Shown here: positions 45,750 through 62,600 of the stretch, piece after piece
Layout of the letters: the number at the start of each line of letters is the position of its first letter
How positions within the stretch are numbered: the stretch's first letter is position 1
Assembly (NCBI GenBank): GCA_964006375.1
Contig: OZ023269.1
Coordinates: forward strand, 63,041,968 to 63,105,967
DNA from: Tillus elongatus
Taxonomy: Eukaryota; Arthropoda; Insecta; Coleoptera; Cleridae
Length of the DNA: 64,000 nt
Direction: 5' to 3'
The notes under the pieces: generated by a model
What the model was told of the DNA's origin: nothing
Databases searched by the model: none
The model's input: the letters and a program-made list of their open reading frames with translations, nothing else
Made by a program: the position numbers and the translations under genes

Positions 45750-46552
45750 ATTGTTCATGACACTACTATGGAGTAAAAAGTCTGTACATTTCGATAAACG
45801 TCAAACTAATAGATTGTTACCTTAGATAAATACTTGCTAACTTCTCAATATCCAAACATGAGAATTCTTTTTTTACCACTATTTATGTTTTATGTTATTA
45901 ATTACCTAATGGAATTCACTCTAATATATTTAAGCCTTTATGTAAGAAAAAAAGTATCTTTCTGGCGAATTCTTTCCACCTCACAAACACAACCACAAAA
46001 AAAAAGAAAACTCGAAAATTGGTACGCACAACTGACAATTTACAGACCTGACCCTATAATTTTGGGACTGCAAACAATTGGCAATACATTTGCCAAAACA
46101 CTCATTAAGAAGAAAGAACACGCCTCTGTCGATGGAGCAGAACTTGAAACGTGCATTGTCTCACAGCCGTTGTTGATTATTTGCCAAGTACCCAGTAATT
46201 CGTCAAGTGGCGACGCCGGCCGTCTGAATGCACAATTTAAACACTATTATTATTAGTGCAAATAACCCTCCAACCTTGAAACGTCACATGTCAACACTAC
46301 AGACGACATACCATTTGATGTAATGCTTCTTTTGTTTGCTTTTGATCAATCTACAGAATAATCTGTCCAGTGAAAATATCTTCTGTGTGCAAATATGTAA
46401 GATTTCAGAGTTATCCAGAAATGGATGCGTAATATCAAAAGAATATTTTCCTTACAGCAGATGTGTTATGGTACCAAACATTAATCATTTTTCTGCCATT
46501 TGATGTCCTCATCACAGCCTAAAGGCGATGTCGGCTTGTCGTCTCAGCTATT
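45750..46552. other. unassigned stretch
   Basis: About 800 bp. A 140-codon plus frame at 45834-46256 begins with a hydrophobic segment (ILFLPLFMFYVINYL) but otherwise shows no family features. I do not call it a gene. Confidence 0.35.
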
Positions 46553-48366
<1,814 letters not shown>

Positions 48367-48458
48367 TTTTTTCTAACTTGATCTAGCTATTCCTGGGTAA
48401 AATACAGTATTTATTTCGTAACATTTGGTTGTTTAATTTCTCAAATCTGAAAGAGTTG

Positions 48459-48536
<78 letters not shown>

Positions 48537-49149
48537 TCTTTCTGCATAATCCCCCGAAAGTGATACATTTTCCTTTCTTGCAATTCGTCTATACCAGTTT
48601 TGAAAAAAGATTCCTCTCATCCTTTAGCGTACCTTGTTACCTCCGTTTGAACCTGGTTATCTGAACAAAATCTTTGGATCTCCAAGGACGATTTTTGAAT
48701 AAGTTTCAATCAAAATGGGGCCGAATCTAACAAATAAGACGGGTTCGCCAAATGTTCTAAAACCAGGTTTAAATTTGTTCCATGGATTCAACGGACGTGT
48801 GAACACACTCATTGTCCTGGTACCTCTCTTCGAAAAAATCGTAGCCTTTTAGTTTTAATTTCTTCGCGCAAATGTCGCAGAAGATTGCAGTGGTATTGTC
48901 AATTAATAGTGTTGCTCTTTTCCAAATAATCTATCATAATAATGCCTTCACAATCCCAAAAACTCAATGGCATGACTTGTTTTCTGACAAAACTTGCTTG
49001 GATTTCTGTGGGACACGACGTCTGGGTCTTTTCCACTGTTTGGATTTAGGCGTATGATGGTAAACCTCTGTCTCGTCTATAGTAGCAAATATACCAACGA
49101 ACTCACTTGGATCAGCTTCAAACATTTGAAAATAATCACGAGTATTTGT
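48367..49149. other. unassigned stretch with (TA)n
   Basis: (TA)n at 48463-48530. The rest has no recognised feature; the 61-codon plus frame 48872-49057 has no motif. Confidence 0.45.
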
Positions 49150-49420
49150 TAGTCGAGTAGGAGGGTTGTTTGCGACGTCCTAGGTAGATGGACTAAGTAG
49201 GCCATGGAGAAGCACTGGAAGTCGGTCAGTGGCTCTAGACAAGCTGAGGACTTCGTGGGTAGGCCGGGTAGAAACAAGACTGTCTGGCTTCTTGGTGGGA
49301 GTGGTACTGCACTTGGTAGGTGAGACTGAAGAAACATATTACCACTACTTGTGTGAATGTGGAGCGTTTGGGAATCTTCGAACAGTAATGTTTGGATCAA
49401 AGACTATACGGAAAACTTAA
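49150..49420 (+). pseudogene. LINE ORF2 C-terminal fragment (zinc knuckle)
   Basis: The plus frame at 49229-49420 contains GFLVGVVLHLVGETEET, then YYHYLCECGAFGNLR, the terminal His/Cys knuckle pattern (H-x3-C-x-C) of R1/LOA-like LINE ORF2. Only the last ~60 codons remain. It is from a different family than the 12-17 kb LINE. Confidence 0.6.
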
Positions 49421-50082
49421 GTAAGTTACGTCCAATGGAAGACCGTCATGACTTTGATTTTGAGGTCGAAGAGGTTTGGTGACGAAACCGTGGACGGGTA
49501 GTACATCGTTGTTGGATGCCGGGGTTGACAAAAAGTGCCCGACGTGACCTACTTGCCTAGGCGCTAGTCTCCCCAGCATTGCTGCTATTACTACTACTAG
49601 TCGAGTGCGTGTGTGTTGAGCTGAAAGCAACATGGGTACCCATCTCGTTGACAATTGTAAAATTGTAATTCGTTGAGAGTAATGTTTTGCGCTTATTCCT
49701 AGGAAATGCCCACAGTTTCAGCAGTCTACCTGACTTACAGTCTGCGATCAGTCAAAATCACACCAGAATTTTGTTGACATTATCTGGAATGGTGGAGGTT
49801 GAAGGGCAACTGCAGGCATCATCTTCAATACCGTCTCTTCCACGCTAAAATAATGGATGAAGCAGAGTCTCCTAGTGTCTCTACCATTTTTTTATGAATT
49901 TGCTATAGTGTTATACGGTGTTCGATTTTCACAAACCCACAAATTTACTAAAACTTGTCAAAGATAAAGACTTGCAAAATCTTGACCCGTAACAATAGAC
50001 ATTAAACTTTATACTATGACTACCTAGTTTCCTAGTCAGGCTGCTAACTTTTAAATCCACCCTCGTATCTTTACTTTTATTA
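49421..50082. other. unassigned stretch
   Basis: About 660 bp with no supported gene; probably the 3' flank of the LINE fragment. Confidence 0.4.
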
Positions 50083-52055
<1,973 letters not shown>

Positions 52056-52937
52056 ACTTTTTTATTATTGTTTTGGGATTCACTTGAAAAGTGTCATTAT
52101 CTTCTCAGATTCTATGGTATCTTATCTTTCTATCATTTAAAATCGGATTTTATCTCACCCTAATCAAGAAAACAGCAATGCCACGTCTCTTCAACCTGAT
52201 TCATCAGACACATGACATCAAATTTCGCTGTATATGTTGGTCCAGAAGAGGAATGATGGTATAAAATAATAAAATATGCAGAAATTCTCAGCGGGACATC
52301 GCATGTTTGTGTCGGCGTGGGTCCCTATCAGTCATACGACCGTTACACGCCCACCCAATGTCGCATACACGCACACACATTCATAACAAACAACTGGACG
52401 TACATACAGACTCGCATCACTTTTCCTAAACATTAACATGGAAGCCTACAGCTAGCAAGGTCGAGTATTGCTTAAAGATTAGTTTTCTTTTCGATGTATT
52501 CAGCGTTTTGTTTATTAGTCATTAGCGGATGTAACATGAGAACATGGCGTGTAATTGTTTTTAAGAAAAATCAAGAATAATCAGTTGTTATGATGATAGC
52601 TTATCTTTTCTTGTCAAAGATTACCACGAAGTAGCTCTTTTATAGGCAGAAATTCAATTTCTCCTGAGTGATTAACCGTTCTTTTAAAGTAATTCGATAG
52701 CAAGTGCAAAAAGACATAAACAGCGAACATAAGAAATACAGGAAGGAAATGGGATTTACACAAACTAAAAGATGCAAAGGGACTGAAAAAGTTTAAAGAA
52801 GAAACCAATAATTGGTCGATCTTAATTCCTTCTTGACATCATGGTAAAATTTACGGGGGTGGGTCAAATATAAACCGGCTTATTTTAATAAATTTATTGA
52901 CACAGTAAAAAAATTTTTGAATACATCTTATTTTGGT
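52056..52937. other. unassigned stretch
   Basis: About 880 bp between H3 and H4, no gene or repeat recognised. Confidence 0.45.
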
Positions 52938-54309
<1,372 letters not shown>

Positions 54310-54316
54310 TTTATTG

Positions 54317-55348
54317 TTATTTTGACAAGTTCTTGTTTATCGGTTTCTGGAAGTTGATCAGTTTAATTTCGCATGGGTTGTTTTCGTTAAGTGCTGTCGG
54401 GTTGTCATTTTCACAAAAGTATGTCTGGTCTTTTAGATTCCTACACTTTTCGTTTCTGTAAGCGTAGTGTTTGCTGCTAAGGATTAGGTACTTGGTTCTA
54501 GGGACAATCATTCTGAAGGTATACGGATTTTTAGGGACTGGTAATGCATACAATTGATAATAATTATAATCTGATTTGTCTACTAAGGGTATATATATTT
54601 GGAATATAATTTTAAAATCAATTTGAACGGTTTTTATGTTAAATATTTTTTCATAAAGTGAAATGTCGGATTTGGTTATTAATCTTGATTTTGAGATATG
54701 GTTTTCAATATTTTCTAATTCTTTTGAAATAAATTTCGGTTTCAGTATTGACGTATGATACGTGTTCAATTTTGAAAAAGTAATTGCATTTTCTGTTGTT
54801 AATATCATGTTTAGTACATTATTTAACAAATAACTGATTTGAGTGAGTAATTCCAAATGTTTTACTCTATGAAAATTTGTTAGTTGGTCACTTTTTAGAC
54901 TATCTATTGTATATTCCAAATCGTTTATTCTCGCTACTATGGCTTCTTGGTTATGGTTCAGGTTGTCTATTGTTTTATTGAACTCTGTTATAGCATCTAT
55001 CATTAGGGATGTCTGTGAACTAAAAAGTTGATGTACTTGATTTTGATCTTTCCTCAAAATTTCAAGAGCTTTATATATTCTGTCGCCGTCATCCGCATCT
55101 AAGTTCCCAGTTATTGATTTGAATATCGATCCTAGTCCGTTTATTATACCTCTTTTGTTCCTAATCGTTCTTGGAAATATTCGATAAAATGTGTCATCAA
55201 TATTGCTGATGGTGAAATTGATTGTTAAAATAAAATTTTTGTATTCTAACTTGTATTCTGCATTCATTACGCTTATTATGTTGTCAAAGTAAGTTTTTAG
55301 TCTGTTAAAGTCGTCGTATAGTTGTCTTAGGTCATGTATATGAATCAT
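54317..55348 (-). pseudogene. env: errantivirus Env, N-terminal and central part
   Basis: A 343-codon frame related to insect errantivirus and baculovirus F-type envelope proteins. It shows a furin-like RNKR site near residue 86, followed directly by a hydrophobic Gly-rich fusion-peptide-like stretch (GIINGLGSIFKSITG). A long heptad-rich helical region follows, and then a Cys-containing domain near the end. Coding-like sequence extends upstream to about 55440 in another frame; the signal peptide region is not recognisable. The frame ends at the border of the nested repeat block (54309), so this part lacks its membrane anchor. The rest lies at 43111-43651. Described as a broken ancient copy. 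Confidence 0.85.
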
Positions 55349-55586
55349 TCTCCATTTATCGTTTTCTGAAAAGGCTTGTCCCAGTTTGCGTGGCAGTATG
55401 CCTGAATTGTCTGTTAGGTCTTCTAATTGTGGTTTTACTCTGGTGAAGAGAATGAACCTGCAAGGTGAACGTTACTTAAATTGGTGATTGTCCGTCAGTT
55501 TTGTCGTTTAGTATTATGGTTTTATTAGTCAGTTTCTTACGTCATGTCTCGTTTGTCGATTATCCGAATATCTAGGTTCGACTTAG

Positions 55587-56159
55587 CTAGGTGATATAAT
55601 CGGACTGTTTGTTTAATCTATTTAGTTGGAACGAGTTATTTTTTTCGTTGTTGCAATATTGGCAAGCTCTAATAAAAGCTTTGATTTTTTGTTTCATTTT
55701 TGGAAAGAGAAATTTAGTTTTCATCCTTAAATATGTTTCTTTAGCATTTCTGTGATTTATTTTACTTTCGTGAAATAATACGATTGCGTCGTTAATTTCA
55801 TTGTCGTTTATATGTATGATATTATCTTGTTTATTTATATTATTTAATTTTGGTTGAGTTTCAATATTTACGGGATTTATTTCCGACTTGTAAACCTTAT
55901 CGTGTGAGAATTTCCTTTCGTTATTGATTTTTGATTTTATTATTTGTGAAATTTGTTCCTTACCTATTTGCCGATGGTCGTCCTGTACCTGAATTAAATT
56001 ACTACTTAAGTTATCATTTTGCGTGGTGCCTGTATATTTTATTTTGTTCGGAATAACCGCCCTGTAACAAGGTGCTTTTGTATTTGGGATAAACTCTTCG
56101 ATTTTAACCGGTTGGTCGATTTTATTGCGTTCTTTACACATTGAATATACATATTTCAT
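55587..56159 (-). pseudogene. errantivirus integrase zinc-binding segment
   Basis: A 190-codon frame: MKYVYSMCKERNKIDQPVK at the start, then a linker, and near residues 120-180 the HHCC-type finger (LFHESKINHRN...ACQYCNNEK). It stops at SDYIT before any DDE core. The first ~117 codons are duplicated upstream at 56159-56509. Integrase catalytic residues are absent, so it is non-functional. Confidence 0.75.
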
Positions 56160-56512
56160 TATACTATATTATTATCTTGTTTATTTATATTATTTAATTT
56201 TGGTTGAGTTTCAATATTTACGGGATTTATTTCCGACTTGTAAACCTTATCGTGTGAGAATTTCCTTTCGTTATTGATTTTTGATTTTATTATTTGTGAA
56301 ATTTGTTCCTTACCTATTTGCCGATGGTCGTCCTGTACCTGAATTAAATTACTACTTAAGTTATCATTTTGCGTGGTGCCTGTATATTTTATTTTGTTCG
56401 GAATAACCGCCCTGTAACAAGGTGCTTTTGTATTTGGGATAAACTCTTCGATTTTAACCGGTTGGTCGATTTTATTGCGTTCTTTACACATTGAATATAC
56501 ATATTTCATTAT
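55807..56512 (-). repeat. 350-bp perfect-looking tandem duplication
   Basis: The block starting attatcttgtttatttatat at 55821 recurs at 56171, and matching continues to the ttcattatact end at about 56164 and 56514. Period is 350 bp and I see no substitution between the copies. 350 is not a multiple of three, so the duplication also shifts the frame (117 codons versus 190). Confidence 0.9.
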
Positions 56513-56536
56513 ACTGTCTGCATTGCTCGCTTCTTG

Positions 56537-57360
56537 TCAAGGCTTGTGCAAGAAATCTAACCTAATTTTATCTGTAATATTTTTTTGTACACTCCCCGTA
56601 TAATTATTATTATAATTCTGGTGATAGTAAGAATTATTTAATATCCTATTCGCTTTATTTTGAATTTGATCCGTTATACCTTTTTGTATCGTCCTCGTAT
56701 CACTCACATTTTTATTTCGACGATATTCATATGTGTTTGATGAAACTTGATCCCGTTTACCTTTATTGTGGGTGAACATTTCTCCTATGTCATTTGCTCG
56801 TTGTAACCTTCTATCGTCATCGTTTAATGGCTGATTACGCTTTCCTCGGTCGAGTTCAAGTGCAATAATGCTTCTGTCTATTGTATTACTTACGTTACGG
56901 TGATTCATTTCATCATTTGCTTTGATGTTCCTACTTATCCGATTGTTATTGCTACTACTATTACTACCCATTTTGTCTTCATGATCCCTTGTATAAGGGA
57001 AGTTTATCTTAATGCTTCGATTTTTTAAATTGAGTCTCTGGTTTTTAAAATCAATGTTCGCTTGATTTTTTATCAAGAAGTCAATTCCAATAAGAGCTAT
57101 GAAATTTTTGTTAAATTCAAATAGGCAAAACTCTTGTTCACTGTCCGTTAGTGAGTTTAAAATTATTTTAGCTCGATTATTATGACTGGAGTAGCCATGC
57201 GCACTTTTTATTAAAAACGGATGCTATGGACGGGTTTAAAAGGCTCTTAGTACTACCGGAGTCGAGCAGTATTTTTCCGGGTAGTTCTTTTATTATTACG
57301 TAGGGTAATTGGGATACTGTGTTAAAATTATTAATATCTATTACGGTTCTGTTTTTGAGC
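56537..57360 (-). pseudogene. errantivirus protease and linker
   Basis: Follows gag in another frame. PR has KILLDSGSTKSLL (about 57270, catalytic Asp in DSG) and FIALIGIDFLIKNQANID (about 57090), with one frame break between them near 57180. An Asn/Arg-rich 179-codon tail (57076-56537) then stops just where RT would be expected. No RT motif is present; the next coding segment is the integrase finger region. Inactive because pol is deleted. Confidence 0.75.
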
Positions 57361-58579
57361 TCCCTGCTATCGGAAAATTTTGATGCTGTGCATCGTATAA
57401 TTCAGAGGGTGATTGTTCATTATATGTTACGTCATAATTTAATTCTTCTGGTAAGAAATGTTGTCTTTGTTCTAATTCGTTGAAAGGAAAAGAATTATTC
57501 GTTTCGTTATAGTTTAATTCTTCTGGTATGAAATTTTGTCTTTTTTGAAAATTGTTGGAAGGAAAATTGTTTCGTCTATTTTGTGAGGGTTGTTGTCGAC
57601 TGAAATTAGTATGTCTCGTGTTATTATTGCCGACATCCATAGCCTGTGGATATCTTCTAGTATTGTCATTAGGGTTGTACGTCGGTCTTCTCATTGAATA
57701 TTGATTTGAAGGGCTGCCCTGAAATTGTGGGCGAGATATTTGGGGTCTGTTTGAATTATAGTTAAAAGGTGCACGATAATTTTGTTGGAAGGGTTTTTGA
57801 AATTGAATATTGTTAAAATTTGGGGTATTTCTTTGGAAAACTGGTTTTTGTTGTTTGTCGTGCCTACAATTTGACCGTTGTAATAATCTGTCCCTATATT
57901 CATAATTTTCCTCGGAAAATATAAATTTTAAAGCTTGTTCTATGCTGTCTGGTCGAGTGGATCTGACCACCATACCAAGGGGATTTTTTAACCCACCGAT
58001 AAACGCTTTCAGTGTCTGTTGTCTGTACATGTTTTGTTTTAATACTAAAATTCCCTCGTTACGTTCATTAGATATTAAATTAGAGATGAGTAATTGTTCA
58101 ATGTGTCTGCAACGATTACTGAACGCTAAGGCATCCTCGTTATGTCTCTGTTTCAGTGTCAATAATTCGCCTAGTAAGCTGATTTCATCACGCTGGTCAG
58201 TGAAGTTCTCAACAATTGCCCGTCTTAAGTCTACCCATGTGTTTATAATTTTAGTGTTAATAATTAATCTGGCTTGTGCAATTAGTTTCGTTTGAATGTA
58301 ATTCAATAGAAAATGGTTAAGATATAAATTTGGATTATCTGCATCATAGAATTGGTTCATTACTAGATCACAAGCTTTTAAGAAGTTCCCTACATTTTCA
58401 GGTTGTCCGTTAAATTCGGGGATTGCTTTAAGGTAAAACTCTTGGAATTGATTTGCCATATTTAAATTGTTTCTAGAATGATTTATATCGGGTTGTTCTA
58501 CAATATCAATTTCGCCAATACTAATATTTCTTAATCTATATTCCAAATGTTCTAAATTATCAATATCGCTATCAGACAT
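57341..58579 (-). CDS. gag: errantivirus Gag
   Basis: Unbroken 412-codon frame starting MSDSDIDNLEHLEYRL. The capsid-like helical half has FYLKAIPEFNGQPENVGNFL (about residues 48-67) and RRAIVENFTDQRDEISLLGE (about 118-137). LKAFIGGLKNPLG follows near 190, then an Asn/Gln/Arg-rich C-terminal half with no CCHC knuckle, as is usual for errantivirus Gag. A repeated ELNYxxTxN / RQ(N/H)F(I/L)PEELNY motif occurs near 350 and 377. The 5' leader holds a (TA)n run 30 bp upstream of the start. Gag forms the capsid and packages element RNA. It could still be expressed, but no RT remains in this copy. Confidence 0.88.
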   Translation of the reverse strand: MSDSDIDNLEHLEYRLRNISIGEIDIVEQPDINHSRNNLNMANQFQEFYLKAIPEFNGQPENVGNFLKACDLVMNQFYDADNPNLYLNHFLLNYIQTKLIAQARLIINTKIINTWVDLRRAIVENFTDQRDEISLLGELLTLKQRHNEDALAFSNRCRHIEQLLISNLISNERNEGILVLKQNMYRQQTLKAFIGGLKNPLGMVVRSTRPDSIEQALKFIFSEENYEYRDRLLQRSNCRHDKQQKPVFQRNTPNFNNIQFQKPFQQNYRAPFNYNSNRPQISRPQFQGSPSNQYSMRRPTYNPNDNTRRYPQAMDVGNNNTRHTNFSRQQPSQNRRNNFPSNNFQKRQNFIPEELNYNETNNSFPFNELEQRQHFLPEELNYDVTYNEQSPSELYDAQHQNFPIAGSSKTEP

Positions 58580-58608
58580 ATAATATTATCAATATATGAG
58601 GAAATACA

Positions 58609-58609
<1 letters not shown>

Positions 58610-58702
<93 letters not shown>
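58610..58702. repeat. (TA)n microsatellite in errantivirus leader
   Basis: TA run of about 93 bp between the primer site and the Gag start, 30 bp upstream of the Gag ATG in element orientation. Confidence 0.98.
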
Positions 58703-58705
<3 letters not shown>

Positions 58706-58835
58706 AAATAAAGGAAGCAAACAACTTACAGAATCGATGCTATTGCTGCTGTCTTCATGACGTCTCTCTTGATCGGTTCTTTGGCTGTTAAGCGTTGAAA
58801 CGCAAAGAATCAATATACTTTTGGTTCTTCAGCAC

Positions 58836-58855
58836 TATCCGTTGCGACTGCGCCA
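58836..58855 (-). promoter_or_regulatory. tRNA-Ser-type primer binding site
   Basis: Immediately after the 5' LTR the minus strand reads (T)GGCGCAGTCGCAACGG. It shares TGGCGCAGTCG with the tRNA-Ser primer site of insect errantiviruses. As is usual in this group, it overlaps the last LTR base. Confidence 0.8.
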
Positions 58856-59259
58856 GTTAACTTTCTTGTTAACACACTTGACTTTTTAAAAGAATTTATT
58901 GATTATAGTTACATAAAATACTTATGAATAATATTAAAAATGATAAATATAAATTATGACAAGTTAAAAGAGACTCAAGCAATAACAATGTAGGAATGTC
59001 CGTCCGTGGTCTGGTAACTTCCATATATAGTCTCTGGTGGGGCGTGGAGCGAGAGGCGGTTTCCACCTAAGTTGCAGTCTTGAAGGTGATCCTAGCAGGT
59101 GGCTGGTTGCTGATTCGAAGGTCTAGTTGTTCACCCATTTATGAATAGTCTATTCTTCTAATTGCGCTGCTATTAATTAACCCATTCGTCAGCGACCCTG
59201 GGTGTTGAATTGGGATCTGTACTTCTTATATACATTGTATGAGTTGGCTATTGTTATCT
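58855..59259 (-). repeat. 5' LTR of errantivirus
   Basis: Counterpart of 42682-43086, with visible differences such as tggagcgag versus tggaccgag and gaattggga versus gaatctgga. The equal length and few changes suggest the insertion is not very old, despite the heavy damage inside. Confidence 0.93.
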
Positions 59260-59263
59260 CGCG

Positions 59264-59430
59264 AATCACGCGGTACCCCCCGCACTTATACGAGACCCAG
59301 GAGTCGAGCAGCTGTCCCCGCTTGAAGGCCCTGCCGCAGTCTGTCTGGACAAGCAAACGGTGAGGGTACCTTTAAAAATGATATATGCTATCCGGTGTCC
59401 CTAAATTGCTTGCCCAATTTAATATATTTA
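59264..59430. other. GC-rich flank beyond the errantivirus
   Basis: Short GC-rich stretch (ggtaccccccgcacttatac...gagggtacc) just after the duplication; no gene recognised. Confidence 0.4.
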
Positions 59431-60163
59431 AACAGAAACTTGAAACCTGTAAGTTTATTTGCCTGCATATTATTTAAATAAATTGATTTGTGCATCTAAA
59501 TGCTGCCAAGTGTGTCATATGTAAACTAAGCTTGAAACCTAGCATTTTAATTGTTTACATATCATATACAGAAAGTATTTTTTGCATCTAAATGTTGCCG
59601 ATATCGGCGTATTTAGACTAAACTTGAAACCTGGTATTTAAGTTGTTTGCATATCATGTAGAGAAATTATTTGTGCATTAAAAGTTGCCAAATTCGATAT
59701 ATTTAAACCAACTTGAGACCTGGGATTTTGTTTATTTGCATATTATTATAGGGAAATTATTCGCGCATTTTAATGTTGCCCAATTTGATAGACAAACTAA
59801 ACGCAAAATCGGGAATTTTATTTGCTTGAATATTATGTAGAAAAATTATTTGTGCGTTCAGAAGTTGCAAAATTTGATATATTTGAATTAAACTTAAAGG
59901 CTTAAATTCTATTTGTTGGTATATTATTTCATGAAATTATTTTTGCACTTAAAATGTTACGAGCCATGAAGCCAGGAGTTTTATTTGCTCATACGTTATC
60001 TAATAAAGTTATTTGTGCATTTAAATGTTTCCAAATTAAGCATGGTTAAACAACAACTTATGGAATTTCATCTGCTTATTAGGTAAAGAAATTATTTCTA
60101 CATACAAAATCGTTGCCAAAGTTAATATATTTAAACTAAACATAAAACCTAGAATTCTGGTTT

Positions 60164-60166
<3 letters not shown>
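59431..60166 (+). repeat. ~90-bp diverged minisatellite, 8-9 units
   Basis: The phrase aaacttgaaacctggNattt recurs near 59436, 59531, 59623 and 59712, and in decayed form near 59795, 59893, 59971, 60055 and 60141, a spacing of 78-98 bp. Each unit also has tgcatattatNtagagaaattatttgtgcat and aatgttgccaaatt. The units decay towards the right and end in (TA)n (60167-60239). Confidence 0.85.
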
Positions 60167-60246
<80 letters not shown>

Positions 60247-60513
60247 TAGTGGAATTACTCGAGCATTTACAGTATATATTTATATTTTTGGCGCACCATA
60301 CATATCAAAAAATAATATCCAAGTTATAGAAACTATGTCTAATATTGTATGCTATCTATCTATCTTCAAGTAAGCTAATTCTCATATATGTAATTTAAAA
60401 AAATAATAAGTCGTGCGTGAACATCGAAAACAGTTGGATGTGTACGATAGTGCTCTTATTAAAAAGAAATACCTGCCTAACTTTTTGGTAAATATAAATA
60501 TCTTTTATTAAAA

Positions 60514-61578
60514 GTGGACTTACAAATATATAAATTGAGTGCTAAACAGTCATACTGCATGCCTTGTTGGGTCTCTCTGATGAGAGACCTAATTAAAGTT
60601 AATAATCATGCCCGGCAAGGGGACAGCAGCAGCAGCAGCAGCAGCAGGCAATTCACAAAACTCACACAGACCCAGCTCACTGCAAAGCGTAAACGCACTC
60701 CCAGCCCTCCGATACCTGGAGAACACGAAAAACGCTACCTCCTAGACGACCAGTCTCTAATACAAAAAAATATTTTCCACTTCAAACAGTCAATAAAGAC
60801 ATAAATGAAACATTAAATATCAGTGGAAAAACAGTTAAGATAACGATACCACCGATATATTTACACGAAGCAAATAATTATCAATTAGTTGAACAAGATA
60901 TTGAAAATATCGTAGAGAACGAATTTACAACTCAATATAAAAACAATGCGACAAAAATAAAATTTAACAGACATTACTGACTACAGAAACTTAACAAAGT
61001 TCTACGATAATAATAATTTAAAATATCATACCTTTAAAGACCCCCAAAAATCTTCATTAACAGTAGTCATAAGAAATGTCCCGTTATCAGTAAAAGAAAA
61101 AGAAATATTAGAGGAATTGCAAGATAGATACCCCGTTCAAAAGGTCGTTAGACTGCTTAATAGGGACAAAAGACCCCTGCCTTTATGTGCAGTAGACCTC
61201 GATAAGTATGAACAATGCATGAAAATTTACGGGCTTACAAAACTAAGACACTCAATAGTTTCTGTCGAACCGCGTAGAAAATCGCGAGAAATACCGCAAT
61301 GTACACGTTGCCAAAGATTTGCACATACAAAAAACTACCGCAAACTAACACTACAATGTGTTAAATGCAGTGATAACCACCATTACTCCGAATGCCAAAA
61401 GAAACCTAACGAGAGACCTACTTGTGTAAACTGCAATGAAGCGCATCCAGCCAGCTATAAAGGATGCAATTATTACAGAACTTTGAAGCAACAAATTAAT
61501 AAAAGTCAACAAACTTACAAACCACATCGATTAGAGGAATCTCAATATAAAATTGAAACTAATAGCGCTAAGAACTAA
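60514..61578 (+). pseudogene. Jockey-like LINE ORF1 (Gag-like, CCHC)
   Basis: The first frame from 60514 has a Ser run encoded by (agc)n at 60626-60648. It breaks at 60804. 61117-61578 carries VPLSV-type helical sequence and then zinc knuckles: CTRCQRFAHTKNYRKLTLQC, CVKCSDNHHYSEC and CVNCNEAHPASYKGC. This three-knuckle array preceded by a PRE_C2HC-like region is typical of Jockey-clade ORF1. At least two frameshifts. Nucleic-acid chaperone role by family. Confidence 0.8.
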
Positions 61579-61837
61579 CATGCGCGCCACACGAATAACC
61601 ATATTTCCCGTGCAAATACAAACAAAACTTTCACAGACATACAAGACCAAGAACACCAAGCCAAAGAAATAATCAAACCGACCAAGACACACAAGAAACA
61701 TTAATAGAACTAGTCATACCCTTTATCACAGATCTAATAAAACCGTACGTCCAAAAAATAAAAAACTTCATAAGCGAACTAATACCAACATTTCTTCAAA
61801 ATATCTCTATATAATAATCGTATTCTTCATAACTTAA

Positions 61838-62600
61838 CAATTGTTAATTTTAATGCCAATGGTATCAAAAGGCAACGAACAGAACTAATAAACTTTTTAT
61901 GCCAACATAACGTAGATATTATGTGCATCAGCGAAACACACCTGATTAAAGAAGAATCCTTTAATATTGCAAAATACAAAATATACAGAAAGGACCGTGA
62001 AACACCTCACGTTTCAGGCGGTGTGGCAATTCTTATTAAGAAAAACATTTCTCATTACAATAAAATGTTGCAAACCTAGTATCTATGGAGGCTGTGTGCA
62101 TTGAACTGTATATGAAAACAGCAACCAGTTAAAGGTACTAGCAGCATATAAGGCACCACATCTAAATATATCTGAACAAGACATCACCTCTATCTTCTCT
62201 AATAGCAACCCTACGCTACTACTTGGCGATCTGAATTCCAAAAATACAATTTGGGGATGTAAAGCAAATAACCCAAATGGGGTCAGACTAAATACAATAA
62301 CAAGTAAGCACAATATTTTAGTAGTCGCACCTAGCGAACCAACATATGCAGCATTCCGCTCTAATTACCTAGGGGATATCCTAGACATTGCTCTAATAAG
62401 AAATACTATCACTCCCGCTCATCAAGTAGTACTCACAGAACTAGACTCAGATCATCTACCAGTTATTCTATCATTTTGTGATAAACCAGAACCCTTCAAC
62501 CAACCACCAAGACTGATAAATGATAGGGTTGATTGGAAAAAGTTTCAAGAATATATCGACAGACGTTTGACACCTCTACGCAGACACGATAAGATATAGA
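61838..62600 (+). pseudogene. Jockey-like LINE ORF2 endonuclease
   Basis: APE-type endonuclease in two frames: TIVNFNANGIKRQ and DIMCISETHL (about 61838-61945), GGVAILIK (about 62020), then after a break GDLNSKNTIWGCK (about 62225), GDILDIALI (62370) and LDSDHLPVILSF (62440). The order and the residues N, E, D, N, D and H match the catalytic set of LINE endonucleases. Confidence 0.85.

Noticed and set aside
45834..46256. 140-codon frame with hydrophobic start as a secreted or membrane protein
   Set aside because: No family motif, no homologous copy in the window, and it lies between repeat elements; insufficient support.
59431..60166. CRISPR array
   Set aside because: The regular ~90-bp spacing is a diverged minisatellite in an animal genome; there are no identical short repeats with unique spacers.
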